Source: a virus. Taken from it: a DNA stretch of 34,972 nt. Where the stretch lies: the IMG/VR virus record IMGVR_UViG_3300028410_000031, positions 1 to 34,972 of that record, one strand, 5' to 3'. Of this stretch, positions 27,340-34,790 are shown one piece after another. The first letter of the stretch is position 1. Every line of letters begins with the position of its first letter. Under the pieces are notes generated by a model that made no database searches, was not told the origin of the DNA, and saw nothing but the letters and a program-made list of their open reading frames with translations. A program made the translations under genes and the position numbers.

Positions 27340-27750
27340 ATGGAAGATCGAGAGACGTTCGAAACTATAACACCGGTAAAAAAGCACGTAGTAATTCTAC
27401 GATCGTGGATTACCGGACGAGAATCGCAGAAGATCGACGGAGCAATGTTTAAGGGAGTAGGTACTACCGGCGACGGTAAGAAGCTAGCTCCTAAATTAAG
27501 TGCTTCTATGTTAGCCGATCAAGAGAACGCTTCTATAGAGGCTATCGTAGTCTCCGTAGACGGTAAGAATAACGATCTCGTTAATACCGTTCTTAATATG
27601 CGTAAACCCGACTACGACCACGTTCTACAGCAGTTAGATAAGGTAGTAAACGGAGATATTCCCGAAAAAAAAGAGAACAGCTCAGAGACGAGTACTACAA
27701 AATCCTCGACCGAGGACAAGGTAGAATCAGCGACGGACGATTCCAAATAG
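27340..27750 (+). CDS. Tail assembly chaperone, short form (gpG-like)
   Basis: The 136-residue protein has an N-terminal PVKKHVVILRSWITGRESQK and IEAIVVSVDGKNND, as in siphovirus tail chaperones that bind the tape measure. The zero-frame C-terminus from residue 112 is a Ser/Thr/Glu disordered tail. It contains an A-AAA-AAA slippery run at 27666-27672 where about one in many ribosomes should shift by -1. Ribosome binding site AGGAGACCAG. Confidence 0.85.
   Translation: MEDRETFETITPVKKHVVILRSWITGRESQKIDGAMFKGVGTTGDGKKLAPKLSASMLADQENASIEAIVVSVDGKNNDLVNTVLNMRKPDYDHVLQQLDKVVNGDIPEKKENSSETSTTKSSTEDKVESATDDSK
27666..27672 (+). promoter_or_regulatory. -1 ribosomal frameshift site A-AAA-AAA
   Basis: Codons GAA-AAA-AAA-GAG place a perfect X-XXY-YYZ heptamer (A_AAA_AAA) in the correct phase. 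The -1 frame is open from here to 27881. Confidence 0.85.
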
Positions 27751-27881
27751 TCCTAATCTGTTCGTTAATGGGCTGGACGTACCAACAGTATGCGTCGCAA
27801 CCTAATTGGTTCGTTACTCTATTAAAGATAAAATACGAGACGGAAGCCGACTACGAAAAAGCTAGCTCGTCTAAGTCTTAG
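27672..27881 (+). CDS. Tail assembly chaperone extension (gpT-like, -1 frame)
   Basis: This is read only after the slip: 69 codons to TAG at 27879-27881, giving a 180-residue long form. The extension begins REQLRDEYYKILDRGQG and contains SLMGWTYQQYASQPNWF followed by a helix, which strongly resembles the second domain of siphovirus chaperones. It has no start codon or ribosome binding site of its own. This explains the apparent 150-base gap between the chaperone and the tape measure gene. Long and short forms load the tape measure with tube protein. Confidence 0.85.
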   Translation, partial: REQLRDEYYKILDRGQGRISDGRFQIVLICSLMGWTYQQYASQPNWFVTLLKIKYETEADYEKASSSKS

Positions 27882-27888
27882 AAAGTGG

Positions 27889-27894
27889 TATCAT
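27889..27894 (+). promoter_or_regulatory. -10 box TATCAT for leaderless tape measure gene
   Basis: TATCAT ends six bases (TAGAGT) before the ATG at 27901, with no ribosome binding site. Confidence 0.55.
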
Positions 27895-27900
27895 TAGAGT

Positions 27901-30108
27901 ATGACAGACGAAGCTAAACTAAAAATACTAATCGAGGCTCATAACAAAGCGAATAAAGCGTTCGAAGAAGTTAATAGCCAAGTATCTAAGACCGAAAAAC
28001 GGTTCGAGGGTATGGGAGCGAAGCTCGATAAAGTAGCCGGTAAGATGAAAGACGTAGGCTCTAAGATGTCTACTCGCTTAACTTTACCTATTTTAGCCGG
28101 TGCCGGACTCGCTATTAAGGCGTTCTCCGATCTCGACGAAACTATAAATAAGGTAGACGTATCGTTCGGACAAAACGCCGACGAGGTTAAGAAGTGGTCG
28201 GAGGGATCTATTACCTCTATGGGATTAGCCCAACAGTCGGCTCTAGACGCTGCCGCTTTATTCGGCGATATGGGTACTGGAATGGGGCAGACTACCGACG
28301 AAGCTTCTAAGATGTCTCGTAACCTAGTACAACTCGGAGCGGATCTATCGTCCTTTAAGAATATCGGGATCGAGCAGTCGCAGACCGCTCTTACGGCTAT
28401 ATATACCGGAGAGACGGAATCGCTTAAACGTCTCGGTATCGTAATGACTCAGACTAACCTAGAGGAGTACGCTCGTAAAGAGGGTATTACTAAAACTATC
28501 GCCGAAATGTCGCAAGCCGAAAAGGTACAGCTTCGTTACGGCTTCGTAATGGATTCTACGACGAACGCTCAAGGCGACTTTATGCGTACCTCCGACGGTA
28601 TAGCTAACCAAACTAGAATGACAGGAGAGCGAGTTAAACAGTTATCCGCCGACTTCGGAGAGAAACTAGCTCCGGCATTTATAAAGCTCTTAGACGTAGG
28701 CTCTAAGGTTCTAGACTGGTTTACTAGCCTATCCGACGGACAGATGAAAGCTATTTTAATCGTAGGCGGTATAGTTGCGGCTATTGGACCACTCTTAATG
28801 ATAATAGGAAACCTTATTACCGTAATCCGAGGTCTAAGTATGGCCTTTGCGTTCCTCGGAGCGAATCCGGTCGTCCTAGCGGTTATCGCCGTAATCCTCC
28901 TTATAGCCGGTCTAGCGTTCTTAATTATAAAGAATTGGGATAAGATTAAGACTTTCTTTAAAGGTCTATGGGAGGGTATCCAGAGCGGAGTTACTAAGGC
29001 GTTCGATAAGATCTCCGGAGCGTTTAGTACGGCTCTCGACTTTATTAAACGTAACTGGAAGCTTCTAATAACTATAATGCTTGGTCCTATCGGAGCGTTA
29101 GTCGCTCTCGTCGTTACGCATTGGGATACGATAAAGAATACGGCGATCGCTACCTTTAACGTAATTAAGGAAGTAATAACTACCGTATTTAACGTAATTA
29201 AAACGATCGTAATCGTCTCTATAGCGATAATGCTTCTACCGATCCTCTTATTCGCTAAATTAGTAATGATTCACTGGGAGACCATTAAAACGGTCGCTAT
29301 AGCCGTATTTACCGCTATTAGTAATACCGTCGTAACCGTCTTTAACTTTATCGCCGGAGTAGTAGTAGCCGTCTTTAACGTAATAAAGATACCGATCTTA
29401 CTCTACTGGAAGTACATAGTCTTTATCTTTACGACGATAAAAGACTTCTTAGCTATGGTCTTCGGAGTAATCGGCGGTATAGCCTCTAAGGTATGGGAGG
29501 GCATTAAAGCCGGAGCTTCCGCCGTATGGGGAGTTATCCGTAACGTCTTCGGCGGTATTAAGAATACGATCGTCTCGGTATTTACTTCGGCTAAGAATAC
29601 GGTAATGAACGTTTGGAATAGCGTTAAGAGCTTCTTCTCCGGCTTCGGTTCTTCTATTAGCGGAGGATTAAGTACCGTCGGTAGTATCATCTCTAAGCCG
29701 TTTACTACGGCGTTCGACGGTATAAAGAATCTCTGGAATAGTACCGTAGGTAAGCTATCCTTTAAAGCTCCGGATTGGGTTCCTGGTATCGGCGGTAAGG
29801 GTTGGTCTATGCCGACTCTCTATAAGGGTGCTCGTAACTTCGGCGGTGGTCCGGCGGTTGTAGGAGATATTAACGGTCGAGGTGGAGAGATCGTCTCTCT
29901 ACCTAGAGGATCGGACGTATTCTCTAACCGAGAGTCTAAGAATATCCTTAGAAGCCTAGCGGACGGTTCAGCCGGAGGCGGTAGCGGAATGACGTTTAAT
30001 AACTACGGAGAGATCCGTAACGAGACGGCGGAGGCTTCTAATGCGTTCTGGGATAGATTTAATAGAATGAGCGAACTAGCACAGCAAGGAGTACCGACTA
30101 ATGGCTAA
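27901..30108 (+). CDS. Tape measure protein
   Basis: The 735-residue protein has an N-terminal coiled coil (about 10-60, KILIEAHNKANKAFEEVN), then a TMP domain with KAFSDLDETINKVDVSFGQNADEVKKW, DMGTGMGQTTDEASKMSRNLVQLG and NQTRMTGERVKQLSADFG. Several long hydrophobic segments lie between about 280 and 530. The C-terminus is Gly-rich. At this size it predicts a tail of about 110 nm by the rough 0.15 nm per residue rule. Repeated aromatic helices (FNVIKEVITTVFNVIKTIV) fill the middle. Confidence 0.92.
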   Translation: MTDEAKLKILIEAHNKANKAFEEVNSQVSKTEKRFEGMGAKLDKVAGKMKDVGSKMSTRLTLPILAGAGLAIKAFSDLDETINKVDVSFGQNADEVKKWSEGSITSMGLAQQSALDAAALFGDMGTGMGQTTDEASKMSRNLVQLGADLSSFKNIGIEQSQTALTAIYTGETESLKRLGIVMTQTNLEEYARKEGITKTIAEMSQAEKVQLRYGFVMDSTTNAQGDFMRTSDGIANQTRMTGERVKQLSADFGEKLAPAFIKLLDVGSKVLDWFTSLSDGQMKAILIVGGIVAAIGPLLMIIGNLITVIRGLSMAFAFLGANPVVLAVIAVILLIAGLAFLIIKNWDKIKTFFKGLWEGIQSGVTKAFDKISGAFSTALDFIKRNWKLLITIMLGPIGALVALVVTHWDTIKNTAIATFNVIKEVITTVFNVIKTIVIVSIAIMLLPILLFAKLVMIHWETIKTVAIAVFTAISNTVVTVFNFIAGVVVAVFNVIKIPILLYWKYIVFIFTTIKDFLAMVFGVIGGIASKVWEGIKAGASAVWGVIRNVFGGIKNTIVSVFTSAKNTVMNVWNSVKSFFSGFGSSISGGLSTVGSIISKPFTTAFDGIKNLWNSTVGKLSFKAPDWVPGIGGKGWSMPTLYKGARNFGGGPAVVGDINGRGGEIVSLPRGSDVFSNRESKNILRSLADGSAGGGSGMTFNNYGEIRNETAEASNAFWDRFNRMSELAQQGVPTNG

Positions 30109-30877
30109 ACGAGGATTTACTATAGACGGACTAGATCTACAGGACGGCTATTTTAGCGTCGTCGATACGGATATATTCTCCGCTCCTCCTAAAGATATAG
30201 ACTTAATCGAGTTAGCTCGTAAAGACGGAGCTAAAGCCGTATTCGAACGATTCGGATCGAAGCCTATTAACTTTACCGGCTATATCCAAGCTCCTACCTC
30301 GGAGCTATACGACGGAGCGGAAGATCAGCTTAAAGCGTTCGCTATACGTAGAGGTCTTACTTTAAAGGGAGATTATAGAGGTACTACTCGAGTCTGGACG
30401 GTTAACGTAAAGAATATCGGGATCACTAAGCGTAATACCGACGTATCGAGATCCGTCTATAGCCTTAACCTAGTCGCTCCTAATCCGTTCGGTAAAGACG
30501 AGACCGAAACTACTCTAGTAGACGAGAGCGGTATTACTTCCGCTACTAATATACCGGTCGTCGGAGGCGGTTCTTACTTCGCTCAACCTCTAATAATTAT
30601 TACTATTAACTCGGTTAATCCGGACGACTCTAACGTAACTCTATCGATAGGTAACGCTTCCGAGAATACGTATATGGACGTAACCGATATTCTAGTAGCC
30701 GGAGATATTATTACGATAGATAGTTTTAACGAGATTATTTATAAAAATAGTGAGATAATAGAGGGAGACGGAATCTTCCCGATATGGTCTCCTACCGGTG
30801 GTACGTTCGAGTTTAGCTTCGACGCCACTACTATCGACGTAGATATATTAGCGACTTACTATAAAAGGTGGTTATAG
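30101..30877 (+). CDS. Distal tail protein (Dit)
   Basis: The 258-residue protein's N-terminal half (ERFGSKPINFTGYIQAPTSEL, QLKAFAIRRGLTLKGDYRGTTRVW) and C-terminal galectin-like beta domain (PLIIITINSVNPDDSNVTLSI) fit the Dit family that forms the hub at the tail tip. It follows the tape measure with an eight-base overlap. Ribosome binding site AAGGAG lies inside the tape measure gene. Confidence 0.8.
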   Translation: MAKRGFTIDGLDLQDGYFSVVDTDIFSAPPKDIDLIELARKDGAKAVFERFGSKPINFTGYIQAPTSELYDGAEDQLKAFAIRRGLTLKGDYRGTTRVWTVNVKNIGITKRNTDVSRSVYSLNLVAPNPFGKDETETTLVDESGITSATNIPVVGGGSYFAQPLIIITINSVNPDDSNVTLSIGNASENTYMDVTDILVAGDIITIDSFNEIIYKNSEIIEGDGIFPIWSPTGGTFEFSFDATTIDVDILATYYKRWL

Positions 30878-30881
30878 AATT

Positions 30882-31268
30882 ATGATAGCTGTAAAATCAA
30901 CTTATCTAAAACAAGAAGTAGTTAAAGCTGTACTCGGAGAAGCGACGTTCCCGAGTATCTCTAACGTATACCTAGCTCTTTACGCCGGTAACGTAACGGT
31001 CGACGACGATACTTCTAAAGAAGTCTCCGGAGGATCTTACGCTAGACAACAACTAAGCTTCGCTAACGCTAGCGGAGGATCTAAGACTTCCGATACCGCC
31101 GAGACGTTCTCTAGTATGCCGGCGGTTACGGTTACTCATTGGGGTATTAGAGACGCTTCTAGCGGAGGTAATCTACTTTACTTCGGTGCGTTCGATCTGC
31201 CTATCGAATTAAACGCTACCGACGATCTACCTATAGCGTCGGGAGATATAGTAATCGGAGAGGTCTAG
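30882..31268 (+). CDS. Tail fibre-type beta-domain protein
   Basis: The 128-residue protein has the pattern VYLALYAGNVTVDDDTSKEVSGGSYARQQLSFA ... VTHWGIRDASSGGNLLYFGAF ... IASGDIVIGEV. I recognise this as a small module found in many phage tail fibres and appendages (L-Y-x...SGGSYARQ...GIFDA...GD). Here it is an independent gene between Dit and the large baseplate protein. Ribosome binding site AAAGGTGG. Confidence 0.75.
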   Translation: MIAVKSTYLKQEVVKAVLGEATFPSISNVYLALYAGNVTVDDDTSKEVSGGSYARQQLSFANASGGSKTSDTAETFSSMPAVTVTHWGIRDASSGGNLLYFGAFDLPIELNATDDLPIASGDIVIGEV

Positions 31269-31269
31269 T

Positions 31270-33630
31270 ATGGAGTTTACTACCGATTGGCTACGACCTA
31301 CGAGAGTAGCTCAAGACGATAGCGTCGGTACTACGGCGTGGGTAGAGACCGAAGATCTCTTTACTGTATCCGGCTTTAATTCTACTTTTAGCTTCTTTAA
31401 CGCCGGATCGGAGACGGCTTACTTATCTAACGCTCATCTGGTCTTTAACGACGTTATTCAGACTTCTAATAACGAAGCTACCGGTACGGATACTTCTCCG
31501 TTCGCTATTCAAGGCGGAGTAGCCGATCTATGGGGAGAAGCTTCTATAGCCGGTTCGCAAGTTAACGGAGAGAAGTTCGGTATAGCGATCGCTACCGGTA
31601 CGTACGATTCTCCTACTTACGAGGGAGTAGAATCTTATTATTTAATCGTATCCGGCTTTACCGGTCTCTACAATATTCCGGATAACGCCGTAATCGACGG
31701 TATCGAGGTAGAACTCGACGGAGGTATGGAATCTACCGGAGGCGGTACGCAGACTTATAAGCTCGATACTATTCGAGTCCGCTTAACCTATACGTGGGAT
31801 ATAGAGATCGACGGCGGAGCTAGCTCTTACGGCGGTATATTTATCGATCCACCTAACCGAAAAGCTCCGCAGAAAAGATTTAGATTTAAAGTTCGATCGT
31901 CTTCCGGCGATTATTTAGGTAACTGGAAAGATCCGGCGGTAATTCCTACTTATAAGCAAGATATAAATAATCTTATCGGATCTATGCCTTTAAGCTTCGC
32001 TCGTAACGATCTAACTTACGAATCTTCGGTAGATACTCTATTAAACGAAGACGATAGCGTACTAACCGACGAGAGCGATTCTCCGTTCTTAATACCTACT
32101 AGCTCGATCGCTTCTCTCGGAGACGGTACTAATCTCGATACTAACTTAAACGTCGACGTAGACTCGGTATACGGACAGTTCGAGCCTTTATTAAACGAAG
32201 ACGATACTCCGATCCTTAACGAAGACGGCTCGATGTTCCTAGTAGAAGACGGCCACCCTCTCGGACGTACGATCTTCCGAGGCTATATCCCTCGTTGGGA
32301 GCTACCTCTAGACGGAGGCGGTATTACTTCGGAGATCCGTTCCTATTCTCAAGATCTAGTTAACGAGCCTCTTACTACCGTCGATACGGTTTACGTAAAT
32401 AACGGTACTACTACGAGCGACTTCTACGGTATAAACGGCGGTGGTCCTACGGATTATACGGCTCTATACCAGACCTTTAGTATTGCCGCCGAAAAGACGT
32501 TTTCTAAAGTAAGGCTTTATCCGTTCGCCGGTTGGTATATGGATATAGAGTTCGACGTTCTAGTCTATAGCGGTACTCCGGCTTCTCCTGGTACGCTCCT
32601 AGGACGAGGTAGCGGTACGGTTAACCGGAATACACCCGTAGAGTATCTAGACGTAGCGTTCGAAGCTCCTGTAACGCTTCCGGTCGCCTCGTATTATTAC
32701 CAGTTTACGACGAACTACGCTAAGACCGGCGGTAACGCTACTTATCCGCTTAACTTCTATAAGTCTTCCGCTTACGCCGGAGGATCGGCTTACTACTATA
32801 CTAACGATACCGGACTACAAGCCTCGGGAGATATAGCGTTCCAGTTATTCGAAGCCGGAGAAGATACTACCGTACCGTTTAATAGCTACGATCCGAGCGA
32901 TATTCTTAGGGAGATCGTCGACTTCGCTCAAGGTAAGGGTTATCCGATAAACTACGACGCAGAATCTATTATCGATACTTCTACGACCGTATCCTATACG
33001 TTTAGGGCTCAGACTATAAAAGAGGCGATCGAAAAAGTCTTAGAACTCTGTCCGTCTAACTGGTACTTCTATTACGACTTCGGTACGGATACGATCTACC
33101 TTAGAGAAAAATCCTCTACTCCGGATCGTTGGCTTCGTAAAGGACAGACCGTAGTAGACGGTAAGATCGTTAAAACTATCGAGCAAGTAGTAAACGACGT
33201 ACCTTTCGTCGGAGGCGGAGATCCGGCTCTATATGTTAGAGAGACAGACTTTACTAACGTCGGATCGACTACTCGTAAAGGTCTAAAAAGACTATCGGAT
33301 AACCGAGTAACCGATACCGATACGGCTTCGATTCTAGCGAACGCCGAGATCGGCAACTTTAAAGATCCGCTCTACGCCGGAGACGTTACTATTACGCCGG
33401 ACGGTACGTTCTACCTAGAAGACGTAAAAGTCGGAGAGGTCTACGGATTTATAGGCTTCGGCTCTCTCGTAGACGCTGTAGTAGTACAGTCGGTCTCTAA
33501 AGACTATGGTCCGGATATAATGCCGTTAACTCTTACGTATAATTTACCTAGAGTTAATAAACGAGTCGAAGATATTAAGAGGAATCTAGATACGCTCGAA
33601 ACTACGAACGTACCGGATACGCCAAGTTAA
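31270..33630 (+). CDS. Large tail-tip or baseplate protein
   Basis: The 786-residue protein's N-terminal 180 residues are beta-rich (possible carbohydrate-binding module, VIDGIEVELDGGMESTGGG). The middle (about 195-370) includes SFARNDLTYES and two related acidic units (LLNEDDSVLTDESDSPFL and LLNEDDTPILNEDGSMFLVEDG). The part from about 535 on (SYDPSDILREIVDFAQGKGYPI, FRAQTIKEAIEKVLELCPSNWYFYYD) resembles Tal-type tail-tip proteins. It ends in a helix, LPRVNKRVEDIKRNLDTLE, for trimer formation. Likely hub or adhesion protein. Confidence 0.7.
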   Translation: MEFTTDWLRPTRVAQDDSVGTTAWVETEDLFTVSGFNSTFSFFNAGSETAYLSNAHLVFNDVIQTSNNEATGTDTSPFAIQGGVADLWGEASIAGSQVNGEKFGIAIATGTYDSPTYEGVESYYLIVSGFTGLYNIPDNAVIDGIEVELDGGMESTGGGTQTYKLDTIRVRLTYTWDIEIDGGASSYGGIFIDPPNRKAPQKRFRFKVRSSSGDYLGNWKDPAVIPTYKQDINNLIGSMPLSFARNDLTYESSVDTLLNEDDSVLTDESDSPFLIPTSSIASLGDGTNLDTNLNVDVDSVYGQFEPLLNEDDTPILNEDGSMFLVEDGHPLGRTIFRGYIPRWELPLDGGGITSEIRSYSQDLVNEPLTTVDTVYVNNGTTTSDFYGINGGGPTDYTALYQTFSIAAEKTFSKVRLYPFAGWYMDIEFDVLVYSGTPASPGTLLGRGSGTVNRNTPVEYLDVAFEAPVTLPVASYYYQFTTNYAKTGGNATYPLNFYKSSAYAGGSAYYYTNDTGLQASGDIAFQLFEAGEDTTVPFNSYDPSDILREIVDFAQGKGYPINYDAESIIDTSTTVSYTFRAQTIKEAIEKVLELCPSNWYFYYDFGTDTIYLREKSSTPDRWLRKGQTVVDGKIVKTIEQVVNDVPFVGGGDPALYVRETDFTNVGSTTRKGLKRLSDNRVTDTDTASILANAEIGNFKDPLYAGDVTITPDGTFYLEDVKVGEVYGFIGFGSLVDAVVVQSVSKDYGPDIMPLTLTYNLPRVNKRVEDIKRNLDTLETTNVPDTPS

Positions 33631-33632
33631 TG

Positions 33633-33638
33633 TATACT
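33633..33638 (+). promoter_or_regulatory. -10 box TATACT upstream of fibre gene
   Basis: TGTATACTAA lies 22 bases before the ATG at 33661. The leader includes TAAGGAG, so this one is not leaderless. Confidence 0.45.
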
Positions 33639-33660
33639 AATAAATAAGGAGAATTATAAA

Positions 33661-34470
33661 ATGGGTAGAATATCATCACTAACCGAACTAACACAGCTAG
33701 CGAGCGACGACTATCTTATAGTTTTAGACACTTCCGCTAATATAGCTAAAAAGGTTACAATCGCTAACGCTCTCGGAATACCCGAATACGGCTGGACTGC
33801 CGCCGGAGAGACTTGGACTTACGCTTCGGCTACTACTATTACCGTACCGTCCGACGCTACTACTAAGTATTCCGCCGGTATGCTAATTAAACTTACTCAA
33901 TCTACAGGTGGTACTAAATACTACGCAATATCCGCAGTAGCTACGACGGTACTTACTTTATTCGCTTTAGACGATTCTACTTTAGAAAATGAAGCTATAA
34001 CAACTCCTTTTTATAGTAGCGGTATGTCTCCTTTCGGTGCTCCGACTGCTACGGTTACTCCGGCTAAAATAAACAATCCGTATTATTTTAAGGCACACTC
34101 AGTAACCGGCTCATTTACTTCTGGTGTATATAAAGCTCATATATACGAAGTAGAAGATCACGATCCGAGTAGTAGCTATAATCCGGCAAATGGTAGATTC
34201 ACAGCACCAGTCGACGGAGTTTACTTCTTCTCGGCTAGTATCTATTCAGGGTTATCAGCTCCAGTGGCCACATTTGCGATAAACGGAGTTAATGACGCTT
34301 CGGTAGATACCATAATGATGAAAGTCGGCGGTCAGGCGGAGATAAACGGTTATCTAGTCTTAGAAGCCGGAGACTACGTACAGGGTTGGTTCAGATTTAG
34401 CTCTACCGGTTCTGTTATTGCAGACGCTAGAGGTAGCTTCTTTATGGGGCATTTAGTAACTCAGCTCTAA
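33661..34470 (+). CDS. Receptor-binding fibre with C1q/TNF-like head
   Basis: The 269-residue protein's N-terminus ISSLTELTQLASDDYLIVLD is the usual attachment segment of phage fibres. A beta part (about 45-115) follows. The C-terminal 135 residues fit a C1q/TNF-like domain: YNPANGRFTAPVDGVYFFSASI, then a strand pair, and LEAGDYVQGWFRFSSTG. Such heads trimerise and bind host surface sugar or protein. The head part (34051-34330) has many more CA/TG steps than the rest, which suggests import by recombination. Confidence 0.8.
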   Translation: MGRISSLTELTQLASDDYLIVLDTSANIAKKVTIANALGIPEYGWTAAGETWTYASATTITVPSDATTKYSAGMLIKLTQSTGGTKYYAISAVATTVLTLFALDDSTLENEAITTPFYSSGMSPFGAPTATVTPAKINNPYYFKAHSVTGSFTSGVYKAHIYEVEDHDPSSSYNPANGRFTAPVDGVYFFSASIYSGLSAPVATFAINGVNDASVDTIMMKVGGQAEINGYLVLEAGDYVQGWFRFSSTGSVIADARGSFFMGHLVTQL

Positions 34471-34490
34471 GATTTAGTTAATAAAAGTGA

Positions 34491-34496
34491 TAACAT
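34491..34496 (+). promoter_or_regulatory. -10 box TAACAT for leaderless holin-like gene
   Basis: TAACAT ends six bases (AGAGGT) before the ATG at 34503. Confidence 0.5.
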
Positions 34497-34502
34497 AGAG
34501 GT

Positions 34503-34790
34503 ATGCTAGTCGACAACATTACAGGTACTAACTTCTTTATCGGCTTAGTCGTCGGTCTATCTTTCGGTTTTATTATCGGATTTATCGTCGCTCTAAGAAG
34601 TAAGAAGCCGGAGAATAACGTCTCCGCTATACAACTACTATCGATCGTGGCCTTATTCGGCTATATTCTCGTTAGCTTCGCTTTCGATAAAGAGGTCTCT
34701 TGGGTAATCGCCGTCTCTATCTTAGCTACCGGTTACGGTGCTAGAGGCGGAGCGATTATAGAGAAGATCCTAGAAAAAAGAATAAAATAA
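34503..34790 (+). CDS. Holin-like small membrane protein, complete copy
   Basis: The 95-residue protein has three hydrophobic segments: about 9-30 (FFIGLVVGLSFGFIIGFIVAL), about 43-60 (IQLLSIVALFGYILVSF) and about 66-85 (VSWVIAVSILATGYG). It ends in a short basic tail. The region from residue 55 matches the truncated gene at the window start. Position after the fibre gene and before the lysis cassette (on a circular map) suggests a holin or antiholin. It is leaderless by the six-base rule. Confidence 0.75.
   Translation: MLVDNITGTNFFIGLVVGLSFGFIIGFIVALRSKKPENNVSAIQLLSIVALFGYILVSFAFDKEVSWVIAVSILATGYGARGGAIIEKILEKRIK

Noticed and set aside
29403-29690. Minus-strand reading frame inside the tape measure gene
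   Set aside because: It is a product of the base bias (few stops antisense to this coding pattern), with no start signal.
33096-33356. Minus-strand reading frame inside the large baseplate gene
   Set aside because: It is antisense to a well-supported gene, has no signals and no recognisable content.
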